Positions 1 to 10,370 of a stretch of DNA of 64,000 bases are shown one piece after another; positions within the stretch are counted from its first letter, which is position 1, and each line of letters opens with the position of its first letter. Source of the DNA: Sphagnum compactum (lineage: Eukaryota; Bryophyta; Sphagnopsida; Sphagnales); NCBI GenBank assembly GCA_965153455.1, contig OZ234498.1, forward strand, positions 10,788,001 to 10,852,000. The letters run 5' to 3'. The notes beneath the pieces are model-generated. The model was not told the origin of the DNA, ran no database searches, and saw nothing but the letters and a program-made list of their open reading frames with translations. The translations under genes were made by a program, and so were the position numbers.

Positions 1-1370
1 AGGTTCTGGAGATGAAAAACATCAACCGAGTTCTCCTCCCCTTCTTCAATAAGCTCCTCATTGTGCAAGTAAGGGCTCACTGTTATGGCAATTTGAAAAC
101 AGCAACAATTGAAATAGGAAATGTTTCATGAAGTTCCCAAAGAAATGAAACTGAGAGATAAGAATAACATCTGGTGACTATTCCTCAAATTGTCGGATGA
201 AATGAAAACTACATTGTTTCCCATAGTCTCTCCCTTGCAGCCAGAGCCAACAACAAATCTAGTCCAACTATAAGGAGTACCCTTCTCTCTTCAGGGGACT
301 AACTAGGGTTGCCTAATATTTGAGCTACTACTAAGAATTCTTTGGTAGCTATAAAGACTTAAGAATAAGTAAAAACTGACTCTAAAATTGAGAGACTTTG
401 AAATACTGGAATCAAAATGAGGCATAGGTACTAGTCGTGTCAAGACTTAAGAACCTGCATACATATTCTGGCTGGAGATTCAAGAACACTTGTTGAAATG
501 TCTCAATGGGTGCTTTCAGGATTGTCAATCACCAGCATGTACTTCACCAGCATGGTGGCCAGATTCAAGTTCTGGGCGAGTTCCAGGTAGAGTTTTCAGT
601 TGAGTTCTCAAACTCCCCATGAAGCACTGTTGACCAGTTTCAAGTTCTAAGCCAGTTCCAGGTCTCGTTGATTTTCAGTCCAGTTCTCAATCCCCTGGGA
701 ATTTGCAGGTTCTGCACTCTAGAGAAATCAAGACCAAAAAATTCATTGAAAAAGCATATATATATCATCAGCAAGTTCGTTGCAAATTTGCTCCTAGAAA
801 GATATGAATCCCAACACACAAGTATGAAGAAGAAAGCTCAGTTCCCTCTTGGACTAAATTTGTACATTGAATGCAAAACACCAAAAGAAACATTAAATAC
901 ACACACAATTTATTTTGAATGAAAAACTCCAAAAATATCAAAAGAAAGAGAGATGGCAAAACAAAGTTTAAGTAGTGTGACTGAGAAGAAACAAACAAAC
1001 TTCACCAAGTGTTAACACGAAGATCCAAGATAGCCAAAAACCCACCCAAAAACAAAAAAAAAGAGAGAGATCCAAGGTGGCAAAGCAGCAGGCAATTTTA
1101 TTAAAAATCCAGCTTCAAGAATGCCAAGCAAAGGCCCACCAAACCCCAAAGAAAAAACAAACAACAACTACAATTTCCAAAGTACAGAGGACGAACTTCA
1201 AAGCTTCAAAAGAAGAAAGAGCAAGAACAAGAACCAAAGCTTGTCTTCTTCATCAATGCATCCATCCACAGGAATGCTTGTCTTCTCCATATTGTTGTCT
1301 CTCTCTCAATCTCACAGGGGGATGGATCCTCAATCGTCTGTGTGTATTTATTTTTTTCCTGCCTGGTGTC
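1..1370. other. 3' flank of the IQD-like gene; no gene recognised
   Basis: No convincing coding region was seen. A degenerate direct repeat lies at about 559-618 and 634-698; both copies share the core TTCAAGTTCT followed by AGTTCCAGGT. The stretch from about 1020 to 1370 is probably the 3' UTR of the minus-strand gene next door. Open frames here are short and of low complexity. Confidence 0.5.
1097..1102 (-). promoter_or_regulatory. Candidate poly(A) signal for the IQD-like gene
   Basis: The minus strand reads AATAAA here, about 270 nt after the TAA stop at 1371-1373. The spacing suits a plant 3' UTR, but the motif is common in AT-rich DNA, so this is only a candidate. Confidence 0.3.
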
Positions 1371-2801
1371 TTAGATCTTGAAGGGAAGCTTCTTGGGATT
1401 GCCAGAGGGAATTGGAGATTTCAGATTCATGCCTGCAGCAAACGGTGAAGAAAGCTTGCGGTCTGCAGTAGCTTGTAATATCATTGCAGCAGTAGCAGCA
1501 GAAGAAGTAGTGCTTCCAACGCTCTTTCTTCTGTTATCGTTCATTGTTGTTGTTACCTTTTTTCCTCCACCTGCTGCACTAGGTCTGCCTTCTTCTTCTT
1601 CTTCTACCTCGTTGCCCAAGCTCAAGCGCCTCCTTCCTCCATTCTTCGGCTTAGACTCTCGGGACTTTTTTTTCTCACTACTGCCGTCGGGAAGAATCTT
1701 AGCTTTGTTTGGCACCGCCAAGATTTGATCAGATGGAAGGTTGTTGTCGCGAGATCCTCCTTCTTGCGCGCGCTCCAGCCAGTTCAACACGTAGCCTGGC
1801 TTGTCGAGCAGATTCTTCATGGCGTCGTCGTCGACAGCATGAGCAGCCGGTACTCCATCTCTTGTTCTGGCAGCTCCCTGTTTCTGTTCCAGACCATACC
1901 TCAGGCGGCGAAGAGAAAGCGCATATTCTCTTTGTCTCTCTCTCTTGAGAATCGCCTCTTGCTTGTACTGCTCAATAGCTTCCAAATCTGCAGGACTGCG
2001 CGTGTCGGTATCCCATTCCCCGTTGATGTTCAGCTTGTCTGCAGCTGCTGCTGCTGCTGGAGTTTGCAAATTGTACTGTTGTTGTGTGCTTCTGGATGCT
2101 GCAGCTTGTGTTTTACCCTGCCGCAGCTCTTTCTCCTCCGACGCGGACCATGCATCAGCTTCCGACGAGTCGCCGCGGCGTGATCTGTATCCACGAAAAG
2201 CTGCTTGGATCCTCGTGGCGGCCGTCGTTTCCTGCTCTCCTGCTGCAGACTTGCTGGCTCGCGGAACTCCATGAGCAGCAGCTGGCCGCCTCTGCGCGCC
2301 TGCAACTAGTGCAATATCGTTTGCTCCTGCAGATCGGGACGCTCGTGAAGAAAACTTCCACACAGACACTCCAGCTGACGATCTGTAGACATGCTTGCGG
2401 AATGCTCCTTTCTTCACACCTGCAGCACTGCCATGTGTTGTTGTTGCCGCTGAATTTGATAGTGCAGGTGGTGATGTTTGTGCTGCAGAATTTGGTTTTA
2501 GAGTCGAAGAAAACGGTAGTGACAACTGCGCCACGGCAAGCTCCTGCTGGTTGTCTGATTTGATGCCTGTGCCGGCCTGCAGCTTCTGATCTCCTCTCTG
2601 AATTGCATCATCGGACTTGAGACCCTCGCGAGAGGAAGGCGCCTCCGTGCCGCCTAAATCTCCAACAGGATGCTGATGCTTGTCCTCATTCTCTTCCTTT
2701 CCATTCTCTCCATGCACCTCTGCCGCCCGCACTTTGCTAACAGATGTAACATACAGCTTCAACTGCTTCTTCCAACCCGTCCAAGAGACTTTCTTCCTCA
2801 T
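1371..2801 (-). CDS. IQD-like (IQ67-domain family) calmodulin-binding protein, single exon
   Basis: The predicted product is 476 aa. The start is placed at the ATG at 2801; the open frame runs 14 codons further up but has no ATG there and meets a TGA. The N-terminus MRKKVSW..WKKQ resembles the basic start of plant IQD proteins. One IQ motif (ATRIQAAFRGYRSRRG) lies at about residues 194-210. Downstream, EAILKRERQREYALS (about 283-297) and NWLER (about 340-344) match conserved IQD blocks. Known IQD proteins bind calmodulin and act as microtubule or membrane scaffolds. Oddities: the second and third IQ repeats of a normal IQ67 domain are missing, and there is no intron although the family usually has one inside IQ67. 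The sequence is rich in Ala, Gln, Ser and Arg, so it is probably largely disordered. The family call is fairly good; the exact subgroup is unknown. Confidence 0.72.
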   Translation of the reverse strand: MRKKVSWTGWKKQLKLYVTSVSKVRAAEVHGENGKEENEDKHQHPVGDLGGTEAPSSREGLKSDDAIQRGDQKLQAGTGIKSDNQQELAVAQLSLPFSSTLKPNSAAQTSPPALSNSAATTTHGSAAGVKKGAFRKHVYRSSAGVSVWKFSSRASRSAGANDIALVAGAQRRPAAAHGVPRASKSAAGEQETTAATRIQAAFRGYRSRRGDSSEADAWSASEEKELRQGKTQAAASRSTQQQYNLQTPAAAAAADKLNINGEWDTDTRSPADLEAIEQYKQEAILKRERQREYALSLRRLRYGLEQKQGAARTRDGVPAAHAVDDDAMKNLLDKPGYVLNWLERAQEGGSRDNNLPSDQILAVPNKAKILPDGSSEKKKSRESKPKNGGRRRLSLGNEVEEEEEGRPSAAGGGKKVTTTMNDNRRKSVGSTTSSAATAAMILQATADRKLSSPFAAGMNLKSPIPSGNPKKLPFKI

Positions 2802-2821
2802 CCTGCGCGCCAACGCCACTA

Positions 2822-2848
2822 TCACACAGGCCGCATTTCTCAAAGCAT
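2822..2848 (-). promoter_or_regulatory. Two tiny upstream ORFs before the IQD-like start
   Basis: On the minus strand ATG-CTT-TGA (2848-2840) and ATG-CGG-CCT-GTG-TGA (2836-2822) lie just upstream of the chosen ATG at 2801. If the leader is unspliced, ribosomes would meet two minimal uORFs before the main frame. The transcription start is not known. Confidence 0.35.
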
Positions 2849-3513
2849 TGATATTGTGTGAGGATCAAAAGAGAAATGTCACACCAGAAACGGAGCTAGA
2901 GACCTTTCTCTTCTCCTTTGCGCACCAATAGAAAAAAAAACATCACACTACTCTCACTCTGTGCAAAAGAAAGATGGAGAGAAAACACCGATCTGTCACC
3001 CCCTCCCCGAAAAAAATTAAAAATAAAATAGCAACCAAATATCACAATGCAGATTCAAAGCGTCTAGCAGCTTGGACAAAGAAGCTCCAGCAAAACACAG
3101 GAAAAAAGACGAAGAAACAAAACAAAACGACACCAACCACCGCAAATCAAACAGCTTGTGAGAAACAAAGGGAGCCAACAAAAGGCGAGCAGAAAACAAA
3201 CCCAAAACCACAAGCCAAGTTTACGCAGCAAAAATTATTATTATTTTCGCCAAAACAAGAACTCCCAAAACCAAATAAATAGGTACCTGATTGCTACACA
3301 AAAAATGACTCTCAAAAATGAGTTGTGGGTGCATCCAAAGTTAATTTAGCACTCATTTGCACAGAGTGCAACAAGTCTTAAAATGTCAGAGCAACACCAT
3401 CCTCCTAAGATTCCAAGCTGTTTGCAGCAGCAAAACCCACCATAAAAAAACATGATTATCTAGTACCATTAAGGTACACTCAAAAGTTGCCACAACAATT
3501 GCCAAAATAGCTG

Positions 3514-3561
3514 TTGAACTCTAGTAAAGGCCACAACATGATGCCCTTTACTAGAGTTCAA
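3514..3561. repeat. Short perfect hairpin
   Basis: The arms at 3514-3530 and 3545-3561 are 17-bp perfect inverted repeats (TTGAACTCTAGTAAAGG and its complement) around a 14-nt loop. This may be a relic of a small inverted-repeat element or a transcript hairpin. No flanking duplication was established. Confidence 0.6.
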
Positions 3562-3835
3562 TGCATGTTGAGCCGAAAAAACAACACACACACATAGACA
3601 GACATCCACACAAAACAAAAAAAGTCTCTGCTGCATCAACAAATCACCAAAAGAGATCATCTGAAGATAATGAATGAATAAAATAGACCGATCCATGTGC
3701 AAGACCAGGTAACACATAATAAATTTGGTCTTCTAACTCTTACCACTGAGCCAAAAGCTTCTAAAGATTTTTTTTCCTTTTTCTTTTCTTCACTGGAGAG
3801 AGAGAGGGCATTTTGTGACCCACCACTCACCAGGG

Positions 3836-4160
3836 CACAATCCATTAGAAATCTGTTATGACTCCCATTTGGATGAACCACATCTGAGTTACCACAGTTC
3901 CACTCCTATCATGTAAACCTGACTTACTTCCACCCCACACTACTACCTAGTTAACTAGGTATGTAATTGGGAAAGTACCAAAGGTAAGTAGCTACTATGT
4001 AGTAGTAGATAAGACACTTGATGCCTGAGTGTTTGGTTAATCACCATGGTTAATTATGGGACACGGAATATGATGAAAAAGTGTTTCCTGTCCAGATACC
4101 ATCCATCCTACAAATGATGGATCCCCCTGGTGCTTTGGTGGGTGCTGGTTCAGTCAGGCC
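3836..4160 (+). repeat. Dispersed repeat family, copy 1
   Basis: It shares stretches with 55110-55470 (ATCTGTTATGACTC, GGATGAACCACA, GAGTTACCA) and with 4640-4980 (AATCACCATGGTT, GGGTGCTGGTTCA). It ends near 4160 with GGTGCTGGTTCAGTCAGGCC. It is non-coding, its class is unknown, and its boundaries are approximate. Confidence 0.5.
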
Positions 4161-4639
4161 ACAGAGAAGCACACATAACCTCTTTTGTCCTGAGACAAAA
4201 AAACGGTTGTCGGGTGTGTGCTGGGAGACCCAACTTAGACAATATCCCCAAAACTAGACACTAAATTCCAAAGGGCTCATTATAAGAGCCACCTCTCTCC
4301 TTGGAAGCTAAGGAATAGCAGGTGCCGACTATCATCATTTTTTAATAATGGGTTTTGGAACGACTACCACAAAACTCCAGTTTCTCAGATAGATCTAAAA
4401 AGAAGCAAGGAATTTATATTGAATGAATCACTCAATGGTTTTTGAACCGATTCAAAGAACTTTTGAACTTTGAATCAACATGATGAAAAGTAAGCACATT
4501 ATTGTCATTTACACCTCTCATGAAATCAATGCTAGACTTCACTTTCCAGCCATCACACACCTTTCTCCAATAGGTAGTTCAAGAAATGAGCAAAAAACCA
4601 TTTTCCTTCAGTATTTTGAGAGCCTTCATTGCCCTTTGG

Positions 4640-4980
4640 CACCCACCAATGTACCATCCATCCATTCAAAATCCTCTGTGTGACTCACTTGTGGATAGCC
4701 ATTGAATGTGCCATTGAAATACACTAGTAAAATTTTGGCAAGTCTTTGTGGAATTGGGTATGATAGTATGCACCAAACTTACGTAAGTAGGTAGGGAATA
4801 TAAGTGGTTACTATCTATCTAGTTACCGTAAGTTGATGGCTACTAGGTAGGTAGATAGATGCATGCAAACCGATTGGTATATAACTAATCACCATGGTTG
4901 ATATGCAACTAACCACCATAGTTAGCTATGGCTATGGGACAAGAATACAATGAAAAAGTGGGTGCTGGTTCACTCTGGCC
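4640..4980 (+). repeat. Dispersed repeat family, copy 2
   Basis: It shares CTAGGTAGGTAGAT, AATACAATGAAAAA and GCTGGTTCACTCTGG with the copy near 55.1-55.5 kb, and the CACCATGGTT segment with copy 1. It ends with GGGTGCTGGTTCACTCTGGC. It is non-coding, with no reverse transcriptase or transposase signature. Confidence 0.5.
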
Positions 4981-7277
4981 TGGCTTTGAGAGGCCTCATT
5001 GCTGTTTTCATAAACCCGGGAGAAGTAAGGAGGGAGGACCCACACATCCGAGGCTCGGATGTGCATGTTACGAAAGATAGGGTTTTGTAGATCACTCCAT
5101 CAGAAGAATTGCACATGTATAAGGGCCCCACACTCTCTACCATTTTCTCCCTATTGTTACATACTTCATCTTTAGACTATAGATTAAATTGCATAAATAT
5201 TTGTCATTCTGAACAAGACTTCACCATGTTCTTATGGTTTTTGGAGGGCAAAAATTCACAATTCCTTCATCAAAACATTTATTGAATAATAAATGCTTTC
5301 ACCCTCTCTAAAATAATATTAAATAATAGTATTTAAATCAAATAAAACAATGTAAGTTTCATGATAAACATGTAGGTTGGCTAACATAACTAAATTTGAA
5401 TGAACTAATGTGATGAGATTATCAATATTTTAGATTAGGTTCTCAATTAAGTTCTTAATAGGTTATTGACACATTTTTAGTTTTTTTCATGTGTGATATT
5501 GAGAATGAAAAATCAGTTGAGTTTTGGTTTTGTAACAAAATGCAAATTGAGGGTGCATTGCTTAGTTCACATAAAGAAAAAAAGCATGAGCATTTCAAGA
5601 TGAAATTTGGAAGAATTCAAAAGCATAAGTTCAAAGTGAGATTAATTTTCACAAAGTAAGAAAAAATGGCAATTAGTGCAAATTGCAAGCAAAATGATGT
5701 GTAGACAAACTACATGCAACCCAACTTATAAACGACACAATGACTTGGACTTAGGAGGAGCTTGTTCATCTTCTCCTTATAATATATTATATGACCAGTT
5801 GTGAGGGTTGTATCGAAATGATAAAAGGTCTTAAAATTCCTAGAAGGGAGTTTCAAATTTTAAAAATTTTGTCAAGTTATGAGTCTTGCAATTTTGTAAG
5901 CTCATAACTTTTGCATACCCAAGTTGTAGTGGTCAATTTGATTATTGACCTTTTTTTTGTCCATAAATCAAGCTATAAATATTTAATGGAAAATGTGAGT
6001 TCATGATAGATATGCATGTTTCAAGGCCTTTCCAACAATATAAAGAATGCCTAATTGAAAATTGTTTGTTATCTTTACTTTTGTCCCCAAATTTTGAAAC
6101 ACCATGAAATTTCAACTTTCGAAATGGGAAAATCATTTGGGAGTGTTGGGATTCATTCTCCCACACTTGCACTTGTGAGAGTGTGTTTGAGTCAAAAACG
6201 TTTTACTAACCTACTCCCTCTTTCATGTCTTAGCCTTAGTTATGAATTCAATGTTAAGGTCACAACAAGTAATTTTACTTTTGTGTTTATATTTAGTAAT
6301 GTCTATAGAAAACTTGTATTCAATAGGATTGAGATCTATTGGTATCAAATCTTTAAATTTGAAATTTATATAGGCTAATGTGAAACACAACTCCAAATTT
6401 GGGAATGAATGGTAAAACAATGTACACACATTCTATGTACATGATCGTGAACATAATTCCAACTAGGTATTAATTTCAAAAACATTTGCATGTGATTTTA
6501 GTTTCATAAATGTTAAAACAATAAATTTCTTGAGTTTTGTTTATGCACACCATTTGAACATAACTCCAATTAAATATCAATTTCAAAAACATTTATATGT
6601 GATTTTAATTTCATGAGTGTTAACATGATAGATTTTTTGAATTTGTTGTAAACCATTATGATTATAGTTCCCACTAGCTATGAAACATGTTCAAACATTT
6701 ACATGCGAGTGTGGCTCCATTAACATCATTGTATGGTACTTTAAAAAATAGTTTCATCCAATGGAGAATAAATTGAAAAGTGTTTCTTTTAACTATAAAA
6801 ATTTGATTAGTTCCATAAACTACCATGATCAGAAAATTAGATGTAAAGTCATTTGTAGCACAAGAAAGTTTAAGATGTTGTAACACATTTGGGAATGATA
6901 ATAAGATTTTCATTCCTCGCAATTCAAGAACTTAAAAGTAACACCACTAATCAAGGTGACAACATGTTAGTCTCACTTATCAATAATGTAACACCACGAA
7001 TCTCCAAAGACATGACATACAAGCAAGTTAACACAATGGTAGTTCTCATCTCATTTGTGAATGATAGATTGTTATCAAAAAGTTTAGTCTACACATATTT
7101 TGAAATCTAAGCTACAAAATCTACCAACCCACGTTTTTCCAAATTTACTATGAGATTTGAAATGTTAAGAGACAACTACAATTGCAAAATTAATTTCACC
7201 TATTTTGCATAATGAAGATGGTAAGGGCAAATTCTACTCATAATTGTTCTTTGCCTACTAACAAACAATACAAACTG
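4981..7277. other. AT-rich stretch without a recognised gene
   Basis: Only short open frames occur, with no family motif I recognise on either strand. It contains the 107-bp duplication listed separately. It may hold old retroelement sequence upstream of the Ty3 remnant, but I cannot show that. Confidence 0.5.
6449..6662. repeat. Tandem duplication, about 107 bp x 2
   Basis: The copies start at 6449 and 6556. Both contain GAACATAA.TCCAA, then ATTTCAAAAACATTT and GTGATTTTA.TTTCAT in the same order. They are diverged and non-coding. Confidence 0.6.
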
Positions 7278-7429
7278 AATGTTACTAGGTGAATGGCAAA
7301 GATTCAACAAGGCATAATGTTATTAAGTGAATGGTAGGTATTCAACAAGATAGAATGTTATTAGGTGAATGGTAGAAATTCAACAAAGCAAAATGTTACC
7401 AAGTGAATGGCAAATATTCAACAAGGCAG
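7278..7429. repeat. 38-bp tandem repeat x 4
   Basis: Four consecutive 38-bp units each begin AATGTTA and contain GTGAATGG and ATTCAACAA. The unit length is not a multiple of three, so this is not a coding repeat. It lies upstream of the Ty3 remnant and may belong to its leader. Confidence 0.8.
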
Positions 7430-7979
7430 GATGAAGATGGACGATTAGTTGGATAAGATTAAGACATTTCATTAGTTTGATGTTCAAATTACTTTTGAAG
7501 GGAAAAGACATAGGATGTAATTATGAACTTTGATGAGGATTGGGAGATTATTGTTTACACACGCATAGAGAGTTGCTGAAGAATAAAATAGAAACACAAT
7601 ATGTAATTTATGGTGTTGATGGGTTGTGAACCATAGATTTTCCTAGTTTTCATTTTGGATTTCTACATTTTATATTACATATGTTTGATATGTTCAATTA
7701 TGAGTAAAAAAAACAATAGAATATTAATGAAGAAACAATGAATCTACTTTGAAATTGTTGTGTTTTTTTAATGAATCATGAAATTCTAATCATAGATTTT
7801 TTATTATTTAGGATAATACAAAATTTAGGAAATAAGGAAACAAATCCTAGAATAAAATAAATGTGTGAATACAATCTATAATGGAATTAAAATGAATAAA
7901 ACCATAGATTGTGTATGTTGTAAGTAATTTTGAGAGTATAATTTGTATTGTTTTGTTAGTGGGCAATGTAAACACATGT

Positions 7980-10370
7980 AGAGTAAAGAAGAAAGAGGAG
8001 CTAATTATAGTAGTGATGGAAGTTACAACTGAAACTTAGAAGGTTCAAAAGAATGGTACATATGCATGCCATATCTATGGTTTGAATGGGCACAAGATGA
8101 CAAATTGTCCCAAATTTGCAGAGATGCACAAGATGTTCTAAGGGGAAAATGCATCAAGTTCAGTTGGAAAAGTGGTAACTAAAGATGTGAATGTAGTAGA
8201 TGTAAATGTTGCTATTAGAAGCAAAATCATATAAAAACATGTGTTCCAAGATTAAGAACCATGAAAAAACAAAAGTACTACAAATTGTGAAAAGGAGGAG
8301 AAATTCAAGAAGACAATGGAAGAAACCATATAACAATTGTAGAAACATAGACTACAAATGAAGTTCTTCTACGTCAGTGGAGGGTTGGAACACAACGAAG
8401 CCGAGTATGCTCGATACTACACCTTCTATAAAAACTTTAAGGCCTCAAGAATCTATAGTTTCACAAAGTAAGCGGAAATTAGTAAAAAAATAATTTTAAG
8501 ATATCAATAAACAAATTTTGGAAACTAGCTATTTTTGAACTTGGGATAGTTACTGAAGTTGGCTCTTGAGTTGAAAAGATATTTATGGTAAAAAATGAAA
8601 CCAAATAAACCATAGAATGTGCAAAAAACATATATAGAAAAAAAATATCATATGTAACACCAAAAGTAACAACAATAATTATAGCTATTGATAACCATAT
8701 GGCAGTTATTCAAATACAGATTGGGAAAAATATTGTGTAAGATGTTTTGTTAGATGATGGATTTGGAGTTAACATCATTGTAGAATAGTTAAAATTGAAG
8801 TTGGGGTTGCCAAAGCTTAAACCCACACCATATAATCTCAGGATGACAAATTAGACCACTACAAAGTTAATGGGATTGATTCATGATTTGAAAATGTATG
8901 TTCACAACATACCCTATATTACTATGTTTATTGTGTTATAAAATAGTGTAATAGACATTAGTTATTCCATGCTACTAGGGAGACCATGGTTGAAGGGTGC
9001 TAGAGTAACACAAGATTGGGGAAACAAACACAATGACCATTCAAGGAAATGGACTAGTGAAAACTATAGTGGCGACTAAGTATTTGGGAACAGAGGTGAA
9101 AAGACCACAAATGTTGTTATGCTACGATTACTAGAATGGTATCACCGATGAGGAGGAGGATATCATATTTGCTATAGAACCTGAATTGTTTTCCATAGGT
9201 ACTAATGACCTATTAGATACATTTTAGTTTGTAGGAACCACAGAGTCTAACCACAAAAGTACTAAAATCAATAATCATAGTATAAAATTCAATAGTACAA
9301 AATCTATTTCAGTAAAGGGAAAGACTATAAATAGGTATGAGCTAGTAGTTGTGAGCTAGAAGAAAAAGTGTATCCAGAAATGTTTTACGAACACCAATTA
9401 GGGAATGTTTAGATAGGTGAAACCCCAATAAAGGTCAAGGTTCAAAAGTTGTAGACAGTTGGATGGACATTAACAAAGGAATAATAGTTAACAAAATTCA
9501 ATTTGGGGATTGAGGAGAAACCATAGATGGTGAAGGTGAATTATAAATTACAACAAGAAAAAGGTGTTGGAGTTGGAGGAACTTCTTCGAAAGTACAAAG
9601 ATGTATTTGCATGGACGTATAAAGATTTGAAAGGTATTCCATTAAAGTTAATTCAACATAGAATTGAACTGTATATAACCATACCATTGACACATTAGGC
9701 TAGGTATAGGTTAAATCCAAATTACGTTACGACAATGAAATAGGACATTACAAGTTCAAATCGGTCCAAATTTGTAATATAACACTTTATAACATTTTGA
9801 CATTTGCATGAAAGTTAAATGGCCACACATCATATTTATTACTGTGGGGGTCCTTATTTTGAATATTTGCAACCTTCATTTATACATCCAGCCTTTATTC
9901 ATAGAAGAATTTCCATAGAATAATGAAGGGTCTCCTCTATTTAAGAAAAACAAAAGCTCGTACAAGGACTTGCAGCCTTTTGATGTAAATTATGCATAAA
10001 TTCTAACTTTGGGCCTAAATTGTTAACATCAAGTTTCATACAACCTGTGGAAGAGGCTACATAACTTACACCAATTGTGGTAATACCAAAAAAGAATGGG
10101 AAACTCAAAATTTGTGTGGATTATAATGTTGACTACAACAATAAAGAAGGAACCTTTTCCATTGCCATTCACATATGAGGTATTAAACATAGTGGCAAGG
10201 TACGAGGCATATTCATTTCACAAAAAAAAATCTTGGGTTTTTCCACTACCTAAATCCACTATCATAACAACACATCTTGGGTTTTTCAACCATTTAATAA
10301 AAGGACTATTGTTTTTGTTTTACTACAATTGCAATTACAAGTTCATGTTAATGATTGCATAGTTGCAAAA
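7980..10370 (+). mobile_element. Decayed Ty3/gypsy LTR retrotransposon (gag-pol remnant)
   Basis: Translation in shifting plus-strand frames recovers parts of a gag-pol polyprotein in order. A CCHC-type zinc knuckle lies at 8061-8108, with its second Cys changed to Tyr. An aspartic-protease region follows at about 8690-9000 (active-site block now LLDDGFG, then LLGRPWLKGA). The segment before reverse transcriptase (RKYKDVFAWTYKDLKG) is at about 9570-9640. The start of reverse transcriptase (VVIPKKNGKLKICVDYN) is at about 10077-10127. Many stops and frameshifts break the frame, and RNase H and integrase were not found. About 300 bp near 9750-10030 fits neither flank and may be inserted. Flanking LTRs were not identified. 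It is dead as a coding unit. Confidence 0.75.

Noticed and set aside
1709-2563. Several overlapping plus-strand open frames opposite the IQD-like gene
   Set aside because: They result from the Gln/Ala-rich, GC-rich composition of the real minus-strand gene and show no domain.
3836-4980. Repeat copies as exons of a gene
   Set aside because: Shared blocks are not in consistent reading frames and contain many stops.
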